Below are positions 43,041 to 51,839 of a stretch of 60,055 nt of DNA, piece by piece (position 1 is the stretch's first letter; the number at the start of each line of letters is the position of its first letter). Position numbers and translations under genes: made by a program. The DNA is from Ilumatobacteraceae bacterium (lineage in GTDB: Bacteria > Actinomycetota > Acidimicrobiia > Acidimicrobiales > Ilumatobacteraceae): positions 1-60,055 of the forward strand of contig JANQYF010000033.1 of the NCBI GenBank assembly GCA_030729045.1. The letters are read 5' to 3'. The notes under the pieces were generated by a model. That model was not told where the DNA came from and did not search any database. It saw only the letters and a program-made list of their open reading frames with translations.

Positions 43041-44777
43041 ATGTTGAAACGTCTCCTCACTACTGTCCTCGCGAAATACAAGGGTTTGCTGTGGGTAGTA
43101 GTCATATTCCAGGCCATTCAAGCCGTAGCGGGGTTGTACCTGCCCACTTTGAACTCAGACATCATCAATAACGGCATCGTGAAAGAGGATCTGGGGTACA
43201 TCTGGCGTATCGGCGGGCTCATGTTGGTGGTCACAATCCTGCAAGTCGGCTTTTCTGTGATTGCTGTGTATTTCGGATCAAAAGTTGCCATGGGCTTCGG
43301 GCGCGACGTACGTCGAAGCCTGTTTCATCAAGTCAATGATTTTTCAGCTCGAGAAGTCGCTCAGTTCGGCGCGCCCTCGCTGATTACTCGCATCACAAAT
43401 GATGTGCAGCAAGTACAAATGTTGGTACTGATGACCTGCACATTGTTGTTGAGTGCGCCATTCACCTCAATCGGCGGCGTGATTCTTGCCATGCAACAAG
43501 ATCTTGGCTTATCACGCATCTTGATGTTCTCCATTCCTATTCTTGCCGTGCTGCTCGGACTCATCATTGGCAGCATGGTGCCGTCATTTCGTAAGATGCA
43601 AGAACGAATTGACCGCATCAATGAGATTCTTCGTGAACAGCTCACCGGTATCCGAATCGTTCGCGCGTTCGTGCGCGAGCCAGAAGAGAAGAAGCGCTTT
43701 AGCGACGCAAATGCGGCTGTCACTGAAGTGGCACTACGCGGTGGTCGCCTGCAAGCGTTGATGTTCCCAACAGCAACCTTGATTATCAATATTTCAAGCG
43801 TCGCTGTGGTGTGGTTCGGTTCAGACCGAATCAACGCAGGCCTCATGCAGCCTGGTGCGATGATTGCGTTCCTTACGTATCTCACGCAGATCCTGATGTC
43901 GGTCATGATGGCCACCTGGATGGCAGCACTGATTCCTCGTGCGTCAGTTAGCGCTGAACGAATTCAAGAAGTACTCAACACGCCTACTTCGGTCGTTGTC
44001 TCTGAAAATGCGATTACAGAACTACAACAGACCGCTGTTCTGCAGTTCGACTCTGTTGGTTTTCATTATCCGGGTGCGGAACTCCCTGTTCTCGACAAAG
44101 TTTCTTTCACTGTGAGGGCAGGCCAAACACTTGCTGTCATCGGAAGTACCGGTTCCGGCAAGACAACATTGGTCAGTCTGATTCCGCGTTTGTTTGATGC
44201 AACCAGCGGTGTTGTGTCACTCGACGGCGTCGATGTGCGTGACCTCGCTCCTGAAGCATTGTGGTCACGGGTCGGAATAGTTCCTCAGAAGCCGTACTTG
44301 TTCTCGGGCACAGTTGCCAGCAACTTGGGCTACGGCAAGGAAGACGCCACTGAAGAAGAGATGTGGGCTGCATTACGCACTGCACAAGCAGAAGACTTCG
44401 TGCGCGCAATGCCGGGCGGGCTTGATGCCGTTATTGCCCAGGGTGGTTCTAACGTGTCTGGCGGACAACGTCAACGCTTGGCTATTGCACGGGCACTGAT
44501 ACGTCACCCAGAGATCTATCTTTTTGACGACTCATTCTCGGCATTAGACCTAGCCACTGACGCTCGTTTGCGCGAGGCACTGGCACCATCAGTGCGCGAT
44601 GCCGTTGTAGTGATTGTCGCTCAGCGAGTTTCTACCATTCGTGATGCGGACCAAATTCTGGTACTGGAAGATGGCGCCTGCGTTGGTCTCGGTACTCACG
44701 ATGAACTGTTGGCTACCTGCCCTACATTCCAAGAAATCGTTGAGTCACAGGCCGCAGTAAATGAGGGTGTGGCATGA
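43041..44777 (+). CDS. ABC exporter half-transporter, degenerate-site subunit
   Basis: Fused membrane and ATPase half-transporter, 578 residues. Six helices occupy about 1-310. The ATPase has Walker A GSTGSGKTT, signature VSGGQRQR, and Walker B IYLFDDSFSALD. The residue after the Walker B Asp is Asp instead of the catalytic Glu, and the H-loop reads VAQRVSTI with Gln for His. This is the degenerate-site partner of a heterodimer. Its intact VSGGQ would complete the active site formed by the next gene's Walker A/B. ATG 43041 is 10 nt after TACAAT (43025-43030). The stop overlaps the next start (ATGA). Substrate is not known. Confidence 0.92.
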   Translation: MLKRLLTTVLAKYKGLLWVVVIFQAIQAVAGLYLPTLNSDIINNGIVKEDLGYIWRIGGLMLVVTILQVGFSVIAVYFGSKVAMGFGRDVRRSLFHQVNDFSAREVAQFGAPSLITRITNDVQQVQMLVLMTCTLLLSAPFTSIGGVILAMQQDLGLSRILMFSIPILAVLLGLIIGSMVPSFRKMQERIDRINEILREQLTGIRIVRAFVREPEEKKRFSDANAAVTEVALRGGRLQALMFPTATLIINISSVAVVWFGSDRINAGLMQPGAMIAFLTYLTQILMSVMMATWMAALIPRASVSAERIQEVLNTPTSVVVSENAITELQQTAVLQFDSVGFHYPGAELPVLDKVSFTVRAGQTLAVIGSTGSGKTTLVSLIPRLFDATSGVVSLDGVDVRDLAPEALWSRVGIVPQKPYLFSGTVASNLGYGKEDATEEEMWAALRTAQAEDFVRAMPGGLDAVIAQGGSNVSGGQRQRLAIARALIRHPEIYLFDDSFSALDLATDARLREALAPSVRDAVVVIVAQRVSTIRDADQILVLEDGACVGLGTHDELLATCPTFQEIVESQAAVNEGVA

Positions 44778-46657
44778 GCACTGAGAACGAAACCAAAGAC
44801 GAAAAGAAGCCAGCCCAGCACATGCCGGGTTCCGAGTTGCGCACCGCCCGTATGAGCACGGTGGGAATGCCTGTTGAAAAATCAGAAAACTTCTCAGAGA
44901 CAGCAAAACGCCTGATCCGCTTGATGGCCGATGAAAAGTACCTCGTGATATTGGTGATGTTTCTTGCCGTTGTCAGCGTTGCGCTGGTGGTCCTTGGCCC
45001 CCGAATCCTTGGGCATGCGACAGATATTTTGTTCGACGGACTCACAAAACGCGATGGACAAACTGGCGTCAATTTCACTTCATTGCATCGCACCTTGGAA
45101 CTAGCCCTTGGTCTGTATGTTTTGTCCTTCATTTTGGCGTACAGCCAAACGTTCATGCTTGCTGGTGTTGTGCAGCGAACCATGTTCACGTTGCGAGCTG
45201 ATGTTGAGGCGAAAATTCACAAACTGCCATTGAGTTACATTGACCGCCACTCGCGAGGCGACCTATTGAGTCGTGTCACGAATGATATTGACAATATTTC
45301 CCAGAGTTTGCAGCAGTCCTTAAGTCAACTCATCACGTCATTGCTCACTATTGCTGGCGTATTGATCATGATGCTTGCCTTGTCTCCAATTCTGGCCATC
45401 ATCGCAATCATCACTGTGCCGTTGTCCATCAGCACTATGAATCGTCTTGCACGCCGGTCAAAACAGAAGTTCATTGCCCAGTGGTCCCACACCGGCGCAT
45501 TGAACGGCTTGATTGAAGAAACGTTTACAGGCCATGCGATTGTGAAGACGTTTGGGCGTCAGCGCAGTGTGGAAGAGCGTTTTGCGACCACCAATGAAAA
45601 ACTGTACGAAGCAGGGTTCGGAGCGCAGTTCATTTCAGGCTCTATTCAGCCAGCCATGATGTTTGTCGGAAACTTGAACTATCTGATGATTGCTGTTGTG
45701 GGCGGTATTCGTGTTGCGTCCGGCTCTATGGGGCTTGGTGATGTGCAGGCTTTTATTCAGTACTCACGTCAGTTCACTCAACCGCTCACCCAGACAGCGT
45801 CAATGATGAACGTGTTGCAGTCGGGTGTTGCTTCGGCGGAACGTGTATTCGAAGTTCTGGACACTGAAGAGGAAAGCGCTGAGGCTGAGTTTGTTCCGTC
45901 ACCGCCAGTACAAGGACGCGTTGCGTTTGAGAATGTCAGCTTTTCTTACAACCCTGATCGACCACTAATCACAGACTTGTCGCTTGTGGCTGAACCAGGA
46001 ACCACTGTTGCGATCGTGGGGCCAACGGGCGCCGGCAAGACCACCTTGGTGAACCTCATCATGCGGTTCTATGAATTGAACGGTGGTCGCATCACTCTTG
46101 ATGGTCGCGATATCTCACTTATGCCGCGTAGTGAATTACGTTCAAATATCGGCATGGTGTTGCAAGATACGTGGCTATTCGGCGGAACCATTCGCGAAAA
46201 CATTGCATATGGAAAACCGTCTGCAACAGAAGAACAGATTCGCACCGCTGCCAAGGCCGCTTATGTAGACCGTTTCGTTCATTCGTTACCAATGGGGTAC
46301 GACACCATTTTGGACAACGAAGGTGGGGCAGTGAGTGCTGGTGAGAAGCAATTGCTCACTATTGCTCGTGCATTCCTGGCTGACCCAACCATTCTTATTC
46401 TCGACGAAGCCACAAGTTCAGTTGACACCCGAACTGAAGTACTGATTCAGCGTGCCATGGTGGCATTGCGTAGCCAACGCACAAGCTTCGTCATTGCGCA
46501 CAGACTTTCCACCATTCGTGACGCAAACGTGATTCTTGTAATGGAAGATGGCCGAATAGTAGAGCAGGGTTCTCATGAAGAACTACTTGCTTCACGCGGC
46601 GCCTATTACCGTTTGTATCAGTCGCAGTTCTCTGGAGCTGCAACTGACATTGACTAA
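44774..46657 (+). CDS. ABC exporter half-transporter, catalytic-site subunit
   Basis: Partner of the preceding half-transporter, 627 residues, with a longer charged N-terminus (about 1-55) before the six helices. The ATPase has Walker A GPTGAGKTT, canonical Walker B LILDEATSSVD with the catalytic Glu, and H-loop IAHRLSTI. Its signature is VSAGEKQ instead of the usual SGGQ. So one composite site is complete and the other is degenerate, as in TM287/288-type heterodimers. The genes overlap by 4 bp. The stop directly abuts that of the convergent LLM gene (46658). Confidence 0.92.
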   Translation: MSTENETKDEKKPAQHMPGSELRTARMSTVGMPVEKSENFSETAKRLIRLMADEKYLVILVMFLAVVSVALVVLGPRILGHATDILFDGLTKRDGQTGVNFTSLHRTLELALGLYVLSFILAYSQTFMLAGVVQRTMFTLRADVEAKIHKLPLSYIDRHSRGDLLSRVTNDIDNISQSLQQSLSQLITSLLTIAGVLIMMLALSPILAIIAIITVPLSISTMNRLARRSKQKFIAQWSHTGALNGLIEETFTGHAIVKTFGRQRSVEERFATTNEKLYEAGFGAQFISGSIQPAMMFVGNLNYLMIAVVGGIRVASGSMGLGDVQAFIQYSRQFTQPLTQTASMMNVLQSGVASAERVFEVLDTEEESAEAEFVPSPPVQGRVAFENVSFSYNPDRPLITDLSLVAEPGTTVAIVGPTGAGKTTLVNLIMRFYELNGGRITLDGRDISLMPRSELRSNIGMVLQDTWLFGGTIRENIAYGKPSATEEQIRTAAKAAYVDRFVHSLPMGYDTILDNEGGAVSAGEKQLLTIARAFLADPTILILDEATSSVDTRTEVLIQRAMVALRSQRTSFVIAHRLSTIRDANVILVMEDGRIVEQGSHEELLASRGAYYRLYQSQFSGAATDID

Positions 46658-47527
46658 TTAGTTGACTTTACTAATGATGTCTTCGCCGTACTGGGCGAGA
46701 GTGTCTTGCGTACCGCGGTAGAACAAGAACGCAGGCACGACGACACGTTCAACACCCAGAGCCTCAAGAGCGCTGACTTCTTCTAACGCATTTGGGCCCA
46801 TTACGTTGCCGCCTGTTGTAATCTCAACGTCCTTCGGATCACGGCCATGTTTGATGGCTGATTCGCGTGTGATGCCGATGATACGAGCAAGTTCCTCATG
46901 GGAACCACCTGCAGGAAAGTAGCCATCGCCCAAACGACCAGCGCGCTTTGCAGCAATATCTGTACTACCGCCAATGTGAATCGGAATAGAACCTTTGACT
47001 GGTTGTGGTCGCAAGATGCAATTATCAAAGTTCACATATTCGCCGTGGTACGACGCCTTGTCTTCTTTCCATAACGCGCGCATCGCTGCAATGTTCTCGT
47101 CGTTGCGCTTTCCGCGTTCGTTGAACGGCACGCCGATTGCATCGAACTCTTCTTTCATCCAGCCAACGCCGGTGCCAAGAAGCATGCGTCCGTTTGACAT
47201 GAAGTCAAGAGTCGCCAGTTCCTTTGCAAGCACCACTGGGTTACGTTGCGGCAAAATGAGAATTCCGGTTGCAAGGTTGATTTCCTTGGTTGCTGCTGCG
47301 ACATACGTGAGCCAGATCAGCGGATCTGGAATAGGGGAATCATCACCGCCAGGCATTTTGCCCGTGTCGCTATATGGGTACGGAGATTGGTAATCAGCGG
47401 GGACCACAACGTGTTCCACTGTCCACAATGATTCAAACCCTGCAGCTTCAGCTGCTTGTGCCATGGCAACAGCCTTGTCTGGGTTGATGAATGGTCCGGT
47501 GTTGGCAAATGCGATTGCAAATTTCAT
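46658..47527 (-). CDS. luciferase-like oxidoreductase, TIGR03619-type, probably F420-dependent
   Basis: LLM-family protein of 289 residues. The start MKFAIAFANTGPFINPDKAV, GFESLWTVEHVVVPADYQSPYPYS, GTGVGWMKEEFDAIGV and IPIHIGGSTDIAAKRAGRLGD match the TIGR03619 group of predicted F420-dependent enzymes. Start ATG 47527 has an AAGGAA site. F420 use is inferred. Substrate is unknown; the nearest genes are an aldehyde dehydrogenase and the ABC exporter. Confidence 0.88.
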   Translation of the reverse strand: MKFAIAFANTGPFINPDKAVAMAQAAEAAGFESLWTVEHVVVPADYQSPYPYSDTGKMPGGDDSPIPDPLIWLTYVAAATKEINLATGILILPQRNPVVLAKELATLDFMSNGRMLLGTGVGWMKEEFDAIGVPFNERGKRNDENIAAMRALWKEDKASYHGEYVNFDNCILRPQPVKGSIPIHIGGSTDIAAKRAGRLGDGYFPAGGSHEELARIIGITRESAIKHGRDPKDVEITTGGNVMGPNALEEVSALEALGVERVVVPAFLFYRGTQDTLAQYGEDIISKVN

Positions 47528-47554
47528 GATGTGATTCCTTGGTGTGGGTTGTTC

Positions 47555-48955
47555 TTACAGTACTTTGCGGAACAACTTCAGCTTGCGCTCTGTGTATGGC
47601 GGGTACGAGATTTTCGGATCAATCTTTGTGCCGCGCTTTAGGACTGGCTTCATGTGCTGGAAGATGCGTACTCCGGATTTTCCGTGGTAGCCGCCCATGC
47701 CGCTTTCGCCAACACCACCGAAAGGCAAGTGAGGGCTAGTGAGGTGCAACAAAGTGCCGTTCACAGTAACTCCGCCCGCAGTGGTGCGTTCGAGGACTTC
47801 ATTCACTACTGAACTGTTCTCTGCAAAGACATACAACGCCAATGGGTGATCACGACTTGTGATGAACTCAATTGCTTCATTCGTGTCTTTCACGCTGATA
47901 ATTGGAAGAAGAGGTCCGAAGATTTCTTCCTGCATGATCGGAGCATTCAGGTTGACATTGCCAAGAACAGTCGGGGCAACATAGCGATCAGCAGCGGCTG
48001 ATTCGCCACCAATAATTGGGGTTCCACCTGTCATCAATGAGACAAGTCGGTCGAAGTGTCGTGGAGAAACAATGCGTCCGTAGCTGTCGCTGGTGTGAGG
48101 GTTCTCACCGTAGAAGTCAGTAATTGAAGTGCGTAGTGCATTAACAAATTTGTCTTCAACAGAAGAGTCGACCAAGACATAGTCAGGCGCAACGCATGTT
48201 TGGCCGGCATTCAGCCACTTGCCCCATGCAATGCGACGAGCCGCAACTTCGATATTGGCGCTCTTGTCAATGATGACTGGGCTCTTGCCGCCAAGTTCCA
48301 AAGTGACAGGTGTGAGGTTGACAGCTGCAGCTGCCATAACTACGCGACCGATTTTCCCATTGCCGGTGTAAAAGATGTGGTCAAACTTTAGTGCCAACAA
48401 CTCGGTGGTCTCTGGTACGCCACCTTCAATCAATGAGACAGCAGTGGTGTCTAGGTACTGCGGCACCAAACGAGCAAGAACACCCGACACAGTTGGAGAC
48501 ACTTCAGATGGTTTCATGATGACTGTGTTGCCCGCTGCAATAGCGCCAGCTGCTGGAACCAACAACAATTGCACTGGGTAGTTCCATGGCGCAATAACGC
48601 AGACAACGCCGAGTGGTTCTGGAATAAGAACTGATTTTGCTGGCATGGCAACCAAAGGAGTCGGAACTTTCTCGGTGCTGTTCCATTTAGTGAGATTCTT
48701 GAGCATCAACTTGATTTCGCCAGTAACGAAGGCAAGGTCGGTAATGAATCCTTCAGTAGTTGGTTTTCCAAGATCCACTTTGAGTGCCTCAAGCAATTCG
48801 GCTTCATTGTCGTCCAGCATCTTGATCATGTTCTGAAGTTGTTGACGACGCCATGCCAACGGACGTGTGATTCGAGAGTTGTATGTATTGCGAAGTTTTG
48901 CCACCGTGCCTGAAATTGAGGCGATGTCTGTGTGTGGGTCTAGTTGCATAGTCAT
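47555..48955 (-). CDS. aldehyde dehydrogenase family protein
   Basis: NAD(P)-dependent oxidation of an aldehyde to the acid. About 466 residues. Motifs: APWNYPVQLLLVPAAGAIAAGN, KPSEVSPTVS, TLELGGKSPVII (general base Glu) and catalytic Cys in NAGQTCVAPDY; C-terminal LPFGGVGESGMGGYHGK. It belongs to the class-3/coniferyl-aldehyde-type group with a short N-terminus and a hydrophobic end. ATG 48955 is preferred; a TTG at 48973 is possible. It might oxidise aldehydes from the nearby aminotransferase or luciferase-like reactions. Confidence 0.93.
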   Translation of the reverse strand: MTMQLDPHTDIASISGTVAKLRNTYNSRITRPLAWRRQQLQNMIKMLDDNEAELLEALKVDLGKPTTEGFITDLAFVTGEIKLMLKNLTKWNSTEKVPTPLVAMPAKSVLIPEPLGVVCVIAPWNYPVQLLLVPAAGAIAAGNTVIMKPSEVSPTVSGVLARLVPQYLDTTAVSLIEGGVPETTELLALKFDHIFYTGNGKIGRVVMAAAAVNLTPVTLELGGKSPVIIDKSANIEVAARRIAWGKWLNAGQTCVAPDYVLVDSSVEDKFVNALRTSITDFYGENPHTSDSYGRIVSPRHFDRLVSLMTGGTPIIGGESAAADRYVAPTVLGNVNLNAPIMQEEIFGPLLPIISVKDTNEAIEFITSRDHPLALYVFAENSSVVNEVLERTTAGGVTVNGTLLHLTSPHLPFGGVGESGMGGYHGKSGVRIFQHMKPVLKRGTKIDPKISYPPYTERKLKLFRKVL

Positions 48956-49002
48956 ATGCCCATTCTTGTACAATTTGTATGTAGTCGGGAAGTAGAAACC
49001 AT

Positions 49003-50652
49003 ATGAGCGTCACAGTGTTCACGGCACGATCTGTTGTCACCCTTGATTCAGCAGTGTCTCAGGCCAATGCCGTAGCCGTTCAAGACGGCAGAGTTCTTCA
49101 TACGGGCATGCTTGACCAGGTACTGGCAGACCTTGACGGCCACGACATCACTATCGATAATCAATTCGTAGATTCAGTAATCGTGCCCGGCTTTATCGAA
49201 GCTCACTGCCACATCGTTCGTGAAGGTTCATTGTCTCGCTTCCCATGGGTGGGTTCGTACCCGCGGCGTCAAGTTGACGGCTCAGTTCAACCAGGCTGTC
49301 CAACAGTAGAGGCGATTATCGAACGACTCCATAAAGCGCATGGCGAAATGAAAGACCACAGTGAATCACTGATTGCTGTTGGGTTCGACGTATCAATGGT
49401 CGGTTCGCAAACACTCACGCTTGAGATGCTTGATTCTGTTTCAGAAACTCGCCCTATCTGGGTGATGCAAAGCAACGGCCATGTTGGTCATGCAAACTCC
49501 GCGATGTTGGCACGTGCCGGTGTTGACAACACAACTACAGACGAAGGCGTGCATCGCGATGAGAACGGAAACATCACCGGAGAGATTCGCGAGCTAGCGC
49601 TCGCAATGTTTCTTGGGGTTCATGTGAATCTAGATGCCGGTGGCGAAAGCGCAATCTGGGACGGCGGTCATCTTGCTCGTCAAGCCGGCTGCACAATGGT
49701 GACTGACCTGGCGAACATTGCGACAAAGAAATCTATTGAGGGGTTTGCAAATGTTGTGAATCACCCAGGTTTTCCTACTCGTGTTCGTTATGCGCCATTA
49801 GCAACTTTCATGTCGTTGCGACTGAGCCCAGACGACATTGCAAATCTGTTAGTCGACCTTGAACAGTTCAATTCTGAAAAGTTTGCAATGGGTCCACTGA
49901 AGTTCATTGCAGATGGTTCTATTCAAGGTCGTACTGCGCGAATGAATTGGCCCGGCTATTGCTGCGGCTCGCCGAATGGTTTGTGGCTTGGTGACCCAGA
50001 AGACTTATACAAGTTGATGCTTCCGTTTCACAAGGCTGGCTATCAGTTAGCAATGCACACCAATGGAGACGAAGCCATTGAAGTGGGTGTTGACATCTAC
50101 CGTCGCCTTCTTGAAGCGCACCCTCGTTTGGATCACCGTCACCGTTTAGAGCATGTACAAATGGCAACAGATGCCATGTTCCGCAAAATCAAGACTCTTG
50201 GCATTTGTGTGAACTTGTTTGCAAATCACCTGTATTTCTGGGGTGATACGCATCGTCACGACACTATGGGGCCTGCAAAAGCTAGGCATCTCGACGCTGT
50301 TGGTACTGCGGTTCGTATGGACATTCCACACTCCATTCATAGTGATGCACCAGTGACGCCGTTAGCTCCGTTGTTCACCATGTGGTGCGCGGTGAACCGT
50401 GTTACTTCAACCGGTCATGTCTTAGGTGAAGCAGAAAGAATCTCAGCGCTTGATGCATTGAAGTCAATGACTATCGGTTCTGCGTATCTGCTTCATTGTG
50501 ATGACGAATACGGCTCCATCGAAGTGGGCAAGTTTGCAGACTTCGCAGTGCTTGATGCTGACCCGTGTGCAGTTGACCCAATGGAGATAAAAGACATCTC
50601 AGTACTTGCCACTGTTGTCGGCGGCGTTGTACATTCAAACTCCGGGAATTAG
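49003..50652 (+). CDS. amidohydrolase family protein, YtcJ-like
   Basis: Metal-dependent amidohydrolase of 549 residues. The sandwich domain start SVTVFTARSVVTLDSAVSQANAVAVQ leads to the metal motif GFIEAHCHIV (HxH), with MHTNGDEAIEV and HRLEHVQM providing later His residues and HSDAPVTPLAP the Asp. The end GSIEVGKFADFAVLD is typical. YtcJ-type proteins have largely unknown substrates. ATG 49003 is preceded by GGGAAG. It converges with the VOC gene, with a 3-bp gap between the stops. Confidence 0.88.
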   Translation: MSVTVFTARSVVTLDSAVSQANAVAVQDGRVLHTGMLDQVLADLDGHDITIDNQFVDSVIVPGFIEAHCHIVREGSLSRFPWVGSYPRRQVDGSVQPGCPTVEAIIERLHKAHGEMKDHSESLIAVGFDVSMVGSQTLTLEMLDSVSETRPIWVMQSNGHVGHANSAMLARAGVDNTTTDEGVHRDENGNITGEIRELALAMFLGVHVNLDAGGESAIWDGGHLARQAGCTMVTDLANIATKKSIEGFANVVNHPGFPTRVRYAPLATFMSLRLSPDDIANLLVDLEQFNSEKFAMGPLKFIADGSIQGRTARMNWPGYCCGSPNGLWLGDPEDLYKLMLPFHKAGYQLAMHTNGDEAIEVGVDIYRRLLEAHPRLDHRHRLEHVQMATDAMFRKIKTLGICVNLFANHLYFWGDTHRHDTMGPAKARHLDAVGTAVRMDIPHSIHSDAPVTPLAPLFTMWCAVNRVTSTGHVLGEAERISALDALKSMTIGSAYLLHCDDEYGSIEVGKFADFAVLDADPCAVDPMEIKDISVLATVVGGVVHSNSGN

Positions 50653-50655
50653 TTG

Positions 50656-51321
50656 CTACGCCTTCAGGGTGATGGTGATGCCACACAACTGAAAAGATTC
50701 GCCATCGCGTGATGAGTCAACACATTTCATGGTTACTTCAGTGAGGCCTTCTGGCTGCTCTTCACAGGAAACAAAACGAACTGCTTCATTGATGCCGAGT
50801 TTCGTCCAATGCGTACGAGAGAAATCTGGGTCAGGAACTGAAACAGTGAAGGAGTCAATTGCTGACACAACTGATGATGCGCGGCGCGATTTCCATTGCG
50901 GTCCACCCCATGCCCATTCACCTGCAATGTCTGGTTGATCGAGTGACACCAATGTGCCGCCAGTATCGCGTGGATGTAAATGACGTCCACGAATCGCGTC
51001 GCCAGTGCCCTCCCACACGGTGCGAATGCCAAGCGACTTCACGTGGTCGATGCGCGTATCTAAGTCATCCACTTCATACAGAGCCATGTACCCACCATCG
51101 CCACCTAATTTCTCCAGCAAGCGGCCGGCAGTAGTGCCTTCTTGAATGGGGGAGACCACCTCTAGGAATTGGTCACCGATACAGAAGAGCGCATTGTGAA
51201 GTCCAAAGAACCCCACCCCGGGGTCGCGGTAGATCACGTCGACATCAAGGGCCCCCGAAATGTCTGAGATGGCCTGGTCAAGGCTGTGGGCAACGAGAGC
51301 TATCTGGCGTAGGCGAATCAT
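50656..51321 (-). CDS. VOC/glyoxalase-like domain protein
   Basis: The 221-residue protein starts MIRLRQIALVAHSLDQ (first VOC strand with His), followed by VGFFGLHNALFCIGDQFLEVVSP and a second half that begins near SFTVSVPDPDFSR. It looks like the Glyoxalase_3/VOC superfamily, two betaalphabetabetabeta units. Catalysis and metal use cannot be told. ATG 51321 is chosen over 51447 because TATGGT (51333-51328) ends exactly 6 nt before it and the extra N-terminus lacks VOC similarity. Confidence 0.85.
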   Translation of the reverse strand: MIRLRQIALVAHSLDQAISDISGALDVDVIYRDPGVGFFGLHNALFCIGDQFLEVVSPIQEGTTAGRLLEKLGGDGGYMALYEVDDLDTRIDHVKSLGIRTVWEGTGDAIRGRHLHPRDTGGTLVSLDQPDIAGEWAWGGPQWKSRRASSVVSAIDSFTVSVPDPDFSRTHWTKLGINEAVRFVSCEEQPEGLTEVTMKCVDSSRDGESFQLCGITITLKA

Positions 51322-51375
51322 GAATGAACCATAGACCGCCTGAAAGCCCTGCAAATCATGGGTTGTCCCCACCCT

Positions 51376-51398
51376 GTGGATATCCACCACGAGTGGTG
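51376..51398. promoter_or_regulatory. two overlapping palindromes upstream of the small membrane-protein gene
   Basis: The perfect 12-bp palindrome GTGGATATCCAC (51376-51387) overlaps the dyad CACCA-CGAG-TGGTG (51385-51398). The half-site TGTGGATAT is one mismatch from a DnaA box read on the other strand (TTATCCACA). They lie in the 129-bp divergent gap between the VOC gene and the 106-residue gene, so they are candidate operators. Confidence 0.4.
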
Positions 51399-51450
51399 TG
51401 ACATTAGTTACATTCTTGGTAGGCGGAGTCTGACTCGAAAGAGGCAACTC

Positions 51451-51771
51451 ATGTACACCCTTGGATCACTTATCCTTTTATCCATCCTTCTCGGAGCGGT
51501 TATGCCAGTGTTTCACTCGCTAACCCGCACGTTGAAGATCGACGGCATCATCAACCGAATCCCAGTCCTGAGTGACCACGTCACTTTGGCTGTCAGTATC
51601 GGACTTGTATGGGCACTCAACCTCAGCATCGTCACAACCATGACCGGCAGTATGCGTGAATCATGGATGACCATCTGTGTTGACGGCTGCATTGTCTACG
51701 GCATGATTCCTGTCAAGGACGCCATTGTGTCGTTCATCAGCAAAGGACTCGTGGGCCTTCGCGCCGCGTAG
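51451..51771 (+). CDS. small membrane protein, no recognised family
   Basis: A 106-residue protein I do not recognise. Hydrophobic segments lie at about 5-22 (LGSLILLSILLGAVMPVF), 45-66 (VTLAVSIGLVWALNLSIV) and possibly 76-98. Short, membrane-bound, with few charged residues; a holin-like or small accessory role is possible but unproven. ATG 51451 has AAAGAGG about 8 nt before it; the longer frame from 51358 covers the palindromes and is unlikely. The gene is monocistronic: palindromic region upstream, strong intrinsic terminator directly downstream. Confidence 0.7.
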   Translation: MYTLGSLILLSILLGAVMPVFHSLTRTLKIDGIINRIPVLSDHVTLAVSIGLVWALNLSIVTTMTGSMRESWMTICVDGCIVYGMIPVKDAIVSFISKGLVGLRAA

Positions 51772-51797
51772 TTCACCACTAATTACTTCCTTCACAG

Positions 51798-51827
51798 AAG
51801 GGTCACTGTTTCGGCAGTGGCCCTTTT
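51798..51827 (+). terminator. intrinsic terminator after the small membrane-protein gene
   Basis: Stem GGGTCACTG (51800-51808) / CAGTGGCCC (51815-51823), one T-G wobble, loop TTTCGG, then TTTT and a further T-rich stretch. Two more A-T pairs extend the stem. The convergent acyl-CoA dehydrogenase stops at 51840, so it may also limit read-through from that side. It is the clearest intrinsic terminator I found in the window. Confidence 0.8.
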
Positions 51828-51839
51828 GTGTTTTCGGAA

